64,000 nt of DNA from Symsagittifera roscoffensis (taxonomy: Eukaryota; Xenacoelomorpha; Acoela; Convolutidae): contig NC_087068.1 of NCBI RefSeq assembly GCF_963678635.1, forward strand, positions 16,185,872 to 16,249,871. Direction: 5' to 3'. Numbering within the stretch: the first letter of the stretch is position 1; the number at the start of each line of letters is the position of its first letter. A model generated the notes under the pieces. That model saw only the letters and a program-made list of their open reading frames with translations. It did not search any database and was not told where the DNA came from. Below are positions 45,501 to 57,500 of this stretch, in pieces. Position numbers and translations under genes: made by a program.

Positions 45501-48500
45501 GAATTTTTTTGGAGATTCAGATGAGATTTCAAAAAGGGATGTCTGCTCGTCTTTATTCGGTTTAGTTTCCTAATCACTGATTTTTTTCACCTGTAAGCCT
45601 TTTTCAAGTGCTGTTGGTTTACTCCTGTAATTTTTTCCCGCTCAATGGGTGCCTACCAACGTATTTTTGGCCTAGTGGCAGCTCAGCCAATATTGCTGGC
45701 TTAGTGGCTTCTCAGTGTATTGCAAGTCTCATTTTCCGTTTCATTTTCTATTCGCTAGCTTGCAATGCTAAACTTATGCTACGCTTGCAACAAACAATTG
45801 TTTTTACTGTTGAGATAATTATTAGTTTTTCCCCGTCAAGAACTTCGTTCATAGAATGGCCGTAGCTTTTTGTTCACTGCAACGGGTCGTAGATTTTCGG
45901 ATTTAGTTAAGAGCTGTCAGGATTTGAACAATATCGGGTGTTTGAAAATATGCTGCAGGTTTGCAAATAAATCCCAGAGTTTCTGGACTTTTTTTTCATG
46001 TTATCAAATGTTCTCGCCTTATATGTTAATTATGATTTAATTTGGTTTATTTCATGAATTTTCTTTTTTTTCTGATTAAGAGTAACGAATGTAGTCAGGA
46101 CTCTTATATAGGTCTTGCTGATTTTTTTTTGCTTATATTTTTTTTCTGAGAATTCAAACTTAAGTTCAGAGCATTTCCATTATTAAAAGTAAGGCAAACT
46201 CCACTATCGAACAGCAAAAGTGTAAAGGTCGCGAAAAACGTGATCGATTTCTAATTTCGAAAATGGAAATTAATTATCAGATATCCCTGTGGAATAAAAG
46301 TTTTGCCTATTGATCCAGTTTTCTCAAATTGGGTTAATTTTAACAGAAAATGTCCATCTTAAATTGTTCTAGAAATTCAAAGAGCTTTAAGGCCATCTAG
46401 TTTTTTCTTCAAAATTCAATAGTTAAAAATTAAAAAAAAAAAACAAGTCAGTTTTTGTTTCAGTTTCCTTGAGTTCTTTACTTTTTTCCTACAGTCATTT
46501 GGCTATGTTTTGTATTGTGTAAATTATATAAAAGTTATTGATTCAAGTTTATAAGAGTAATGAACGCAGCGAGTAATCTTACATAGGTTGAGATGATTAT
46601 TATTTCGTTTTTTTTTCGGGAAAAGTAAAATTTGTCCAGGCTCAAATTCACTTTTTCGCGGTTTGACATATTATCATTTTTTTAAATTCACTTCATTTCC
46701 TATGGTAAAAGGAAGGCAATCTCCAATATCGAACAGCATAATTGTAAAGGACACGAAAAAGTGATCGACTTCTAATTTTGGAAATGGAATTTAATTCAGA
46801 TTTCCCAGAGAGTTTTTCTTCCGTTTCCATGAGTTCATACTCTTTTCTGTCTTTTTTCTTCTTTTTCACATTCTCAAAACGATGAAGAAACAGTTATCTG
46901 GAAGGGTTTGCAATTGTTTTAGTTCCAAGGATTCTTGCAACGTTTTCTGCTAAATTTTGTAATTTTGGGACGACAATTTTGTGAGCGACACTTCTGTTTT
47001 TTGTCTTATCACCTCCATCTTTTGGCTATCCGAAAGCAATATTTTCAAAAAACAATTTTTCAAATTTTTTATGGCATTTCTAAGTTAATCTCCTAAATTG
47101 AAACGTTTTTGAGAAATAAATTGTTGTTTACATTTGCGATTGGCAAGCGTTATCGAACGGGAACTTGTTTAACAGAATCACTAAACCCACTATTATCTTG
47201 GTGCATACTGAATTCAAACTTCTAAACGCCTGGGACGGTAAAGGCCGTGGATTCGAATCTGACCTGGAACTGTTTTTTTTTCAAACTGGGAATATTCCTT
47301 TCCAAAAAATTGTCGGCCTATAGTTTGTCTGCTAATGTTTTGGCTTAATTGCCACATCGTAGAATTGATTTTTTTGTACGCTGTTTTCAATGTAGTTGTT
47401 TTTAGTGTTATAAATTACTCCTGCAGTTTTAAATTTTACTAGCATTGACTTTGTATATTTTGCTGTTTTAGTTTTTTTTTCGCACATCGGACAATATGTT
47501 AAAATTCTTAAAATAGAAATTATAGTTCAAAGTTTTTCATGTCCACAAATAAATTTTCGGTTCTACTGGAAATTATTTAGGTTTTGTCGGCTCATTTGCC
47601 GCTTGTTAATTTTTTATCGAATTTTCATTAATTGCGGTCGATTGTGTTTCTGGACGTGTTTTCCGCAAAAAGAAGATGATTCCCAACAACATTTTGTATT
47701 TTTTTTATTAAGTTGTGTTTTCTTGAGTGTTTTTTCTACCCTTGCGATAAGCAAGGGTATTGCAATCGGGTACTCGATTTTTTTCCCGTAAACATTTTTG
47801 TCCGCAGGATCTTCACTTCTAGAGGATCACTGCTAAAGGATCTTTCATTTGACATTGTCATCTATCTATCTATCTATCTATCTATCTATATCTATCTATA
47901 CTATATTTAAATGCGAGTGACAGCTATCTCCCATGTTTAAGCATAATAATTTTGCATGTTTAACGAAAGAATTTTTTCATGTTTAAGCTATATCATATAT
48001 TGCAATGCTTAAGAAAATTTTTCAATTAATTTTTCGCAATAAGGTCGTTAATTTTTCACTACTTTTTTTCGAGGCCAAATTAAGTCTGTCTGTCTGTATA
48101 CCTGCTTTTTTAATTAATTTGATTGTCTGTCTACCCGTCGCCTAATTTTAAATTTTTTCTTTTTTTTATCTATTATCTATTATATATTTAAATGCGGGCT
48201 TCACTATCTCGCCAAGCTTTTTCAACGTATTATTTTTGCATGTTTAAGAAATGAATTTTTTCACGTTTAAGATATATCGTATATTGCAATGGCTAAGGTT
48301 TTTTTTTCAATTTTCCACTTTAAATTCCGGCTTTTTCCATCAAGTTTGAAATTAGCAACCCAATAGTAGGATATTGTCAGAGTTTTCCCAGGTTTTGCGA
48401 TTCTGGCCTCTATATATGAATAACCAAATACTTTTAGTTTACGAGATAAGCAATTTTCGAGGTTTTTCAAAAAATTTCCTGAAAATTTAATTTTTAAAAA

Positions 48501-51500
48501 TTTCTCAATTTTTGAAATTCTAACCCTGTAGTTGGGTACTGTCAGGGTACTCCAGGGGTTGCGAATCTTGCCTCCAATTCTCACTTCTCAAATCCTTGTA
48601 GTTTTCGAGATATGACGTTTTTATGATTTTTCAAAACATTTTCAAAAACTTGGATTTTAAAAAGTTCCAAAATGTTGAACATCTCAATCCTGTTGTTGGA
48701 TATTGTGAAGGTACTCTCAGGGGTTGCGAATCTTGCCTTTGATTTTGGCTGCTCAAATCCTTGTAGTTTTCGAGATATAACGTTTTTTTTTTTCAAATTT
48801 TTTCAGAAAACTTAGATGAAAAATTTCACAAAAACTTGAAATTACCATCTTTGTAGTGAGGCTCTGTCAGGGTACTCTCAGGGGACTGCTCCAATTCTTG
48901 TAGTTTTCGAGATATGACGTTTTTTAAGTTTTTTTTCAGAAAACTTAAATATAAAAAGTTTCGCAAAACTTGAAATTCTCATCTCTGTAGTGAGGCTCTA
49001 TCAGGGTACTATCAGTAGTTGCGAATTTTGCCTCCCAATATGACTGCTCAAATCCTTGTTGTTTTCGAGATATGACGCTTTTTATGATTTTCTCCGAACT
49101 TTTCGAAAAAAAGTTAAATGTTCAAAGGTTCCAAAACTTTGAAGATATCAATCCTGTCATTGGAATCTTTGAGGGTACTCTCAGGGGGTCGCGAACCTTG
49201 CCTCTGTATAGGACTGCTCAAAATCTGGCAGTTTTCTAGATTTGACGTTTTTTGTGATTTTTTCAAAAAAATCTTTATGATTTTGAGCAGTCCTATACAG
49301 AGGCAAGGTTCGCGACCCCCTGAGAGTACCCTCAAAGATTCCAATGACAGGATTGATATCTTCAAAAAATCAAATGAAAAATTTTACAAAATTTGAAGTT
49401 ACTCTCAGGAGTTGTAAATGTTGCGTCCAAATGCGACTGCTCACTTGCTTTCAATTTCCCAGATGTGACGTTTCTTAATTCATTTAAAATTTTAAACTTA
49501 TATAATACTTCACATAATTTTATGGTTCTTCAAAGTTTGTATAAAAAACTTTGCAAAATTTTTAATTACGAACCCTGTAATTGGGTGCTGTCAGAGTACA
49601 CTCAAAGAATAGTTTTTTGATTTGTGGAAAATTCGAAGCACCGGAGGTGCGGTACACGCTAGTTGGCTTGAAATTTCAAATAAAACTCCTATCACTTAGC
49701 TAGTAATTAGTTCAAGCCGGTTTCAGGTTTTAATTATCTTTTCAAAAAATATTTGTCGATTTTTTTTGGTCCCTGGTTTTTGTCATAGCTTCTGTCGGTT
49801 CAATTTCCGTTTTTGTTAAATGCCATTTTTGGTAGGGTTTTTATTGGACATACCCAACTTGAACAGTTTTTACTATAACTGAAACTTCACAAATTTGTAA
49901 ATTTACGATGTCTGATTATGAGTTTTTTTTCGTTTTTTTTGTAAATGTTCGAACAATATCAGTTTTTTTTATATCGACTCAGTCATTTCATTTTGCGTAA
50001 TTTTAAGGGCAAAATATCGGTTTGGGGTTGTGTATCACTTTGGATGGGTCGTAAAAACTTATAAATTTAATCAATTTTTTTATGAGAACAGTTTTGTTTT
50101 AGGCTCAACGGACTTCGACCCTAAGTTTGTCGCCTTTGTTATCGCTCGGCAGAGGCGCAATTTGGGGAGGGGGGGAGGTCGGACGCCCCCTCAGGGATTA
50201 GACCCCCTGCCGACCCAAAGGGTCCCCCCTTCGAACTATTTTGAGATATCCATTTTTAGCTGACGGAACCCAAAATTTTTTTAAACGCGCCTTTGGCACC
50301 AATATATATTAATTTTAAGGGGGGAAGCGCGCGCCGAGAAAACGCGATTTTTTGGTAAACATTTTCCTAAAAGTACCTAAAAACGTTTTTTGGCATGTTT
50401 TTTTTCAAAATTTTGCCTGCGGCGCAGAAACTTTGGCCTAATATTTTCCCTTAATTTAGTTGTTTTTAAAATTTCATGTTTTTGACAAAATTTATTGCAT
50501 GTGGTCAAAACTGCTATGTTCAGAACCTGACAAAACAGATGCAAGTCTTTGAAACAAAATATGAAATTTTCATGGAGGATAGCTTAAATGAGTTGCCTCC
50601 GGTCGATGTAAAAATTGTTTAGTTTCTGAGTTTGGTTTCTGTTGTCCAAAATGGTTCTCTTAAACAGGAGTTTCAGAGAATAAGAAAAGGAATTTGTGTT
50701 TTGATTTTTTTTGGACAAAATTAAACAAAAGTTCAGGTTTTTAATCTCTAAAATGCCAATTTTTCTGGACCATTTTAAACAAAAGTTTTAACAAATTGTA
50801 CATCGATCGACAGCGAATGATCTGAACTACGCTCTCTGATAGTCTCAATTTTTGATTTGAAGCACTTTCCTTATTACAGGTCTTAAAATGCTAGATTTCA
50901 CAATTTGTTTCTATTTGTTTATGGAAGTGCACACTTTTTCGAAAAAGTGGAGTTGAAAAAGTTGATCATGCAATATGAAACATATTAACTTAGAAAATTG
51001 TATCGTTGAGAGAGACAACTTTCCACTGCTCTGTTGTTTCCCCATATTTTCTCACCTTTAGAAAAGTATATACAATTAGTAAAAACTAGAATAATTTGCT
51101 AAGTGGTTCAAATCAAAAAGACTTTCAGAGAGTGTAGTCAAGATCATTCGCTGTCGATCGATGTACAAGTTTTGTTAAAAATATAATTTAGAAGGTAAAA
51201 TGTAACTTTGCGTTAAATTTTTCCACTATAGATTTTGTTTATCGGAATCTTACATGAGATCACTGGGTCGGAAGTCAGCCAATCGATGGCGCCGAGAAGC
51301 ACATTACTGCCTTATTTTACATTGTAAATCAGTGCAGTATTCTGCTTCTGAGCGCCGTCGCTTGGCTGACATCTGACCCAGTAATCTCATATATGATTCC
51401 GATGGTGGCCTTAAAAGTTAATATTTTTGCATTCGAGTAGTTCTGAATTTGGATCAGAATCATATCAATGAACATTAATTACGTATGTGTTGAATATTTT

Positions 51501-54500
51501 CTGTTATCTCGCACGTGTAAAATTTTGTTTTTTATAGGAAATGATTTAATGCTGATGACAGAACTTGCGGATCACAACTGGAGTATGTATGCTTGGAGAA
51601 TGTTTCCATCAGGAAAACAGGTTTTTTGGCGTTTGAGACAACTCCTCCATTATGGTTTTGGTTCATCTAGGAGTAGGCTTAGGAAATTTTTGCTCTCTCA
51701 AGAGTTGAGGAGATTTGCCTACAGATAATGAAGAGTTTGAGGTTCCAACCTCTAAAACCCTCTGATTTTTCTGTTGGTTCTCTTCTCTGTTCAGAGATTG
51801 CACGTCTTATGGGTAAGTTTAAACGCTAATTGAGCCTCATTTGAGTTTCCAAAAAATGCTTATCTTACAGTTTCCATGTATGAAAAAATGGTTGTCTTAC
51901 AATTTTCGTTTATGAAAAAATGTTCATCCTACAATTTCCATATATGAAAAAATGTTTATCCTACAATTTCCATATATGAAAAAATGTTTTTTCTACAGTT
52001 TCTATATATGAAGAAACGCCTTCCTAGAGTTTTTTTTTTACAATTTTCTGAGTCTATGAAACTGTAAAAAAATTGTAGGACAAGCATTTTTTTATTTATG
52101 GAAATTGTAGGATAAGCATTTTTGGTCAACCCACGCTAAGATGCAGTTGAAATACTATCTACAATTCAAAAAAAGTGCTTAACCGTTCCCAAATAGAGCA
52201 ATATTTTTTTCGATGTCTTGACCAAAAACAATGTGAGCGACTTTTTTCAAATGCTCGAGCAAAATAACCACTGGAAAATATGTAAGATTTGAACGGTTTG
52301 AGCGGTTTTTCTAGACAATTACGCTCAAAATCTTGCTTCAAAATGAGCGGTTTTTGAACGGTTTATCTAAAAAAAACCACTCAAAAACCGCGCAAGATTT
52401 GAGCGGTTTTTTTAGACAATTACGCTCAAAATCTTGCTTCAAAATGAGCGGTTTGAGCGGTTTTTGAACGGTTTATCTAAAAAAAACCGCTCAAAAACCG
52501 CGCAAGATTTGAACGGTTTTGAGCGGTTAATCTAAAAAAAAACGCTCAAAAACCGCGCAAGATTTGAGCGGTTTATCTAAAAAAACCGCTCAAATCTTGC
52601 GCTGTTTTTTTTTAGATAAAACCGCTCAAACCGCTCATTTTGAAGCAAGATTTTGAGCGTAATTGTCTAAAAAAAACCGCTCAAATCTTGCTTCAAATTA
52701 GGTGAAAAATCTCGACTCGGCAAGTTCATTAATTTTTCACTACTTTTTTTCGAGGCCAAATTAAGTCTGTCTGTCTGTATACCTGCTTTTTAAATTAATT
52801 TGATTATGTCTTTCTACCCGTCGCCTAATTTTTAAATTTTTTCTATTATTTATCTATTATATATTTAAATGCGGGCTTCACTATCTCGCCAAGCTTTTTC
52901 AACGTATTATTTTTGCATGTTTAAGAAATGAATTTTTTCACGTTTAAGATATATCGTATATTGCAATGGCTAAGGTTTTTTTTTTTTCAATTTTCCACTT
53001 TAAATTCCGGCTTTTTCCATCAAGTTTGAAATTAGCAACCCAATAGTAGGATATTGTCAGAGTTTTCCCAGGTTTTGCGATTCTGGCCTCTATATATGAA
53101 TAACCAAATACTTTTACTTTACGAGATAAGCAATTTTCGAGGTTTTTCAAAAAATTTCCTGAAAATTTAATTTTTAAAAATTTCTCAATTTTTGAAATTC
53201 TAACCCTGTAGTTGGGTACTGTCAGGGTACTCCAGGGGTTGCGAATCTTGCCTCCAATTCTCACTTCTCAAATCCTTGTAGTTTTCGAGATATGACGTTT
53301 TTATGATTTTTTCAAAACATTTTCAAAAACTTGGATTTTAAAAAGTTCCAAAATGTTGAACATCTCAATCCTGTTGTTGGATATTGTGAAGGTACTCTCA
53401 GGGGTTGCGAATCTTGCCTTTGATTTTGGCTGCTCAAATCCTTGTAGTTTTCGAGATATAACGTTTTTTTTTTCAAATTTTTTCAGAAAACTTAGATAAA
53501 AAATTTCACAAAAACTTGAAATTACCATCTTTGTAGTGAGGCTCTGTCAGGGTACTCTCAGGGGACTGCTCCAATTCTTGTAGTTTTCGAGATATGACGT
53601 TTTTTAAGATTTTTTCAGAAAACTTAAATATAAAAAGTTTCGCAAATTCTCATCTCTGTAGTGAGGCTCTATCAGGGTACTATCAGGAGTTGCGAATTTT
53701 GCCTCCCAATATGACTGCTCAAATCCTTGTTGTTTTCGAGATATGACGTTTTTTATGATTTTCTCCGAAATTAAAAAAAAAAACCTAAATGTTAAAAGGT
53801 TCCAAAACTTTGAAGATATCAATCCTGTTATTGGAATCTTTGAGGGTACTCTCAGGGGGTCGCGAATCTTGCCTCTGTATAGGACTGCTCAAAATCTTGC
53901 AGTTTTCTAGATATGACGTTTTTTTGTGATTTTTTCAAAAAAATCTTCATGAAAATAAAATTAATTTTTTTTCAAAGTTTGAAATTCCTAATTTGTTGTT
54001 GGGGGGCTGTCAGAGTAATCTCAGGGGTTGCAAATTCGGCCTCCAATTAAGAATGTCCAAATCGATTTTTAAAGAGATAAGACGATTTTTGTGATTTTTT
54101 TTGGAAATTTACAGAAAACTCAAATTACAAAATAATTCGTTTAAGTGAAATTCCCAACCCTGTAGTTGTGTACTTTCAAAGATTGCGAATATTGCCATCA
54201 AAAAAGACTGCTCAAATTTTGGCTTTTTCGAAATGTGAATTTTTTCTGGTTTTCAAAGAAAATACCTCTTTTAGAAAAATTAAGGTGAAGTTTCTCAAAG
54301 TTTGAATTTCCCAACGTTGTAGTTGGGTACTGTAAGGGTACTCTCAGGAGTTGCAAATCTTGCGTCCAATTGCGACTGCTCAATTGCTTTCAATTTTCCA
54401 GATGTGACGTTTCTTAATTCAATATTAACTTAGATATGAAAAAAATTGTCACAATTTTTTATGGTTTTTCAAAATTTGAATTAAAAAATCGAATGAAAAA

Positions 54501-57500
54501 TTTTACAAAATTTGAAGTTACTCTCAGGAGTTGCAAATCTTGCGTCCAAATGCGACTGCTCACTTGCTTTCAGTTTCCCAGATGTGACGTTTCTTAGTTC
54601 ATTTAAAATTTTAAACTTATATAAAACTTCACATAATTTTATGGTTCTTCAAAGTTTGTATAAAAACTTTGCAAAATTTTTAATTACGAACCCTGTAATT
54701 GGGTGCTGTCAGAGTACACTCAAAGAATAGTTTTTGAATTGTAGACAATTCGGAGCACCGGAGGTGCGGTACACGCTAGTTGGCTTGAAATTTCAAATAA
54801 AACTACTATCACTTAGCTAGTAATTAGTTCAAGCCAGTTTCAGGTTTTAATTATCTTTTCAAGAAATATTTCTCGATTTTTTTTTGGTTCCTGGTTTTTG
54901 TCATAGCTTCTGTCGGTTCAATTTCCGTTTTTGTTAAATGCCCTTTTTGGTAGGGTTTTTATTGGACATACCCAACTTGAACAGTTTTTACTATAACTGA
55001 AACTTCACAAATTTGTAAATTTACGATGTCTGATTATGAGTTTTTTTTTTTCGTTTTTTTTTGTAAATGTTCGAACAATATCAGTGTTTTTTATATCGAC
55101 TCAGTCATTTTATTTTGCGTAATTTCAAGAGCAAAATATCGGTTTGGGGTTGTGTATCAATTTGGATGGGTTGTAAAAACTTATAAATTTAATCAATTTT
55201 TTTTATGAGAACAGTTTTGTTTTAGGCTCAACGGACTTCGACCCTAAGTTTGTCGCCTTTGTTATCGCTCGGCAGAGGCGCAATTTGGGGGGGGCGGTCG
55301 GACGCCCCCTCAGGGATTAGACCCCCTGCCGACCAAAAGGGTCCCCCCTACGAACTATTTTGAGATATCCATTTTTAGCTGACGGAACCCAAAATTTTTT
55401 TAAACGCGCCTTTGGCACCAATATATATTAATTTTAAGGGGGGAAGCGCGCGCCGAGAAAATGCGATTTTTTGGTAAACATTTTCCTAAAAGTACCTAAA
55501 AACGCTTTTTGGCATGTTTTTTTTTTCAAATTTTTGCCTGCGGCGCAGAAACTTTGGCCTAATATTTTCCCTTAATTTAGTTGTTTTTAAAATTTCATGT
55601 TTTTGAGAAAATTTACTGCATGTGGTCAAAACTGCTATGTTCAGAACCTGACAAAACAGATGCAAGTCTTTGAAACAAAATATGAACGTTTCATGGAGGA
55701 TAGCTTAAATGAGTTGCCTCCGGTCGATGTAAAAATTGTTTAGTTTCTGAGTTTGGTTTCTGTTGTCCAAAATGGTTCTCTTAAACAGGAGTTTCAGAGA
55801 ATAAGAAAAGGAATTTGTGTTTTGATTTTTTTTGGACAAAATTAAACAAAAGTTCAGGTTTTTAATCTCTAAAATGCTAAATTTTCTGGACCATTTAAAA
55901 CAAAAGTTTTAACAAATTGTACATCGATCGACAGCGAATGATCTGAACTACACTCTCTGATAGTCTCAATTTTTGATTTGAAGCACTTTCCTTATTACAG
56001 GTCTAAAAATGCTAGATTTCACAATTTGTTTCTAATTGTCTATGGAAGTGCACACTTTTTCGAAAAAGTGGAGTTGAAAAAGTTGATCATGCAATATGAA
56101 ACATTTTAGAAAATTGTATCGTTGAGAGAGACAACTTTCCTCTGCTCTGTTGTTTCCCCATATTTTCTCACCTTTGGAAAAGTATATACAATTAGTAAAA
56201 ACTAGAATAATTTGTTAAGTGCTTCAAATCAAAAAGACTTTCAGAGAATGTAGTTAAGATCATTCGCTGTCGATCGATGTACAAGTTTTGTTAAAAATGT
56301 AATTAAGTACTATGCAAAATGGTCCTTAAAATTTAGAGGGTAAAATGTAAATTTGCGTTAAATTTTTCCACTATAGATTTTGTTTATAAGAATCATGAAC
56401 CTTGTGAATACTGTTAAATAGGTCGTAAAAAATGTTTCTGAAAATTGATTTTTCGCGGCTTGAGTTTTGATGTCTTTTAAGTGCAGTTCATTTTCCTTGT
56501 GAAATGAAAAGTAAACTTCACTAACGAAAAGCAAAAGTGTAAAGGTCACGAAAAGTTGATCGATGTCTAGTTTTGAAAGTGGATTTGATTTTGCAGATTT
56601 CGAGCTGAATCGAAATATTACCAAGTGATCCAGTCTTCTCTAATTCGGTTTATTTTAGCAAAAAGTGGTTATCATAAATTGTTCGTGAACTTCATAGAGT
56701 CAAATTGAGAGTCAAATGTCTTGAATTTCGGAAGTTGAAGTTTTTTTTACAAAAAACAGTCCGTTTTTTTTTCTGTTCCTTGCGTTCATCTACTCTTTTC
56801 TAACTGTCTGTTGGCTATGTTTGTATTGCTGATTAGGATTCAATGCCACAGGCAGCAGCGCCTCCAATCAGTCCTATACTAACTACTCTGAAGGCAGCTC
56901 ATCGAAATCTTCTACTTTTAACTCTAATAGCGGTAGTATCCAGAAGTACAACAAACCCTACACCAGAGACTACCAATCAGGATCGCGTGACAACAGTCGC
57001 TATTCGAACAAAAGAAGTGTAACTGGCTCGAATAGTCACCCTGTGTCTTACAACAAAACCCTAACAGGAGGCGACAGTTCTTCGGAATATAAGAACAGCT
57101 CATCGTCATCGTCGAATCGGGATAATGCCGGCAACAATAGCGGAAGTTTTTCGACATTCGGAAGCCCGTCTAAAGTGGGCTATGTTCCCTCAGATAAAAG
57201 TGGGGCTTACTCTAGTGAAGTTGGAGGTAGCTCCAGAATCACGTCTGGATCTTCGTCTTCAGGAAGTTATCAGAGCCAGAGTTCTGGAGGAGGTGGCGGC
57301 AGTAGCAGTGGAAGTGGATACCAGAGGGCTAGCAGCGGTGCTGGTGACAGGAGTGTTGGGATTCAGGGCAGCGGTGGCAGTTCTTCGTCGCAGTATATTC
57401 CGAGAGGACCGTTGCACTACTGTGATGTGTGTAAAATTAGCTGTGCGGGACCCCAAACATATAAAGTAAGTATCATGATCTTGCTAAAAGTCAGAAAGGC

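Larger units (their letters stand above)
44664..49177. repeat. 4522-bp tandem duplication, copy 2
   Basis: This is the second copy of the preceding unit. Its right part (from about 48047) takes part in a further duplication with 52722-56388. The (TCTA)n microsatellite at 47861-47900 is longer than its counterpart at 43361-43392. Confidence 0.9.
52722..56388. repeat. Second large duplication, third copy of the 48.05-51.24 kb segment
   Basis: Homology begins at TTCATTAATTTTTCACTAC and ends at TTTTGTTTAT near 56388 (copy 48047-51242). It includes a full Helitron-like element, the G-rich element and the 390-bp fold-back. It is about 0.47 kb longer than 48.05-51.24 because that copy lost sequence where the 85-bp inverted repeat sits. 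The 1.48 kb between the copies (51243-52721) contains mainly hairpin and palindromic DNA. Confidence 0.8.
39925..56836 (+). other. ZFR intron 1, 16.9 kb, repeat reservoir
   Basis: The donor GCAG|GTATGT and acceptor GCTGATTAG|GATTCAATG leave phase 1 on both sides. The intron consists almost wholly of duplicated and mobile sequence: two large tandem duplications, Helitron-like elements, fold-back elements, palindromic repeats, tRNA-like repeats and the R repeat. The small open frames that recur at 40.75/45.27, 41.09/45.61 and 43.21/47.71 kb do so only because the DNA was duplicated. Confidence 0.75.

Noticed and set aside
40750-45865. Paired identical small frames at 40750/45272 and 41086/45608 as a duplicated gene
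   Set aside because: Both lie in the 4.5-kb DNA duplication inside a ZFR intron, and identity is the same in flanking non-coding DNA, so there is no sign of protein-level selection.
39925-56836. Retrovirus-like or LTR element in the large ZFR intron
   Set aside because: The long direct repeats are tandem segmental duplications without LTR-type ends, and no reverse transcriptase, integrase or capsid-like frame was seen.
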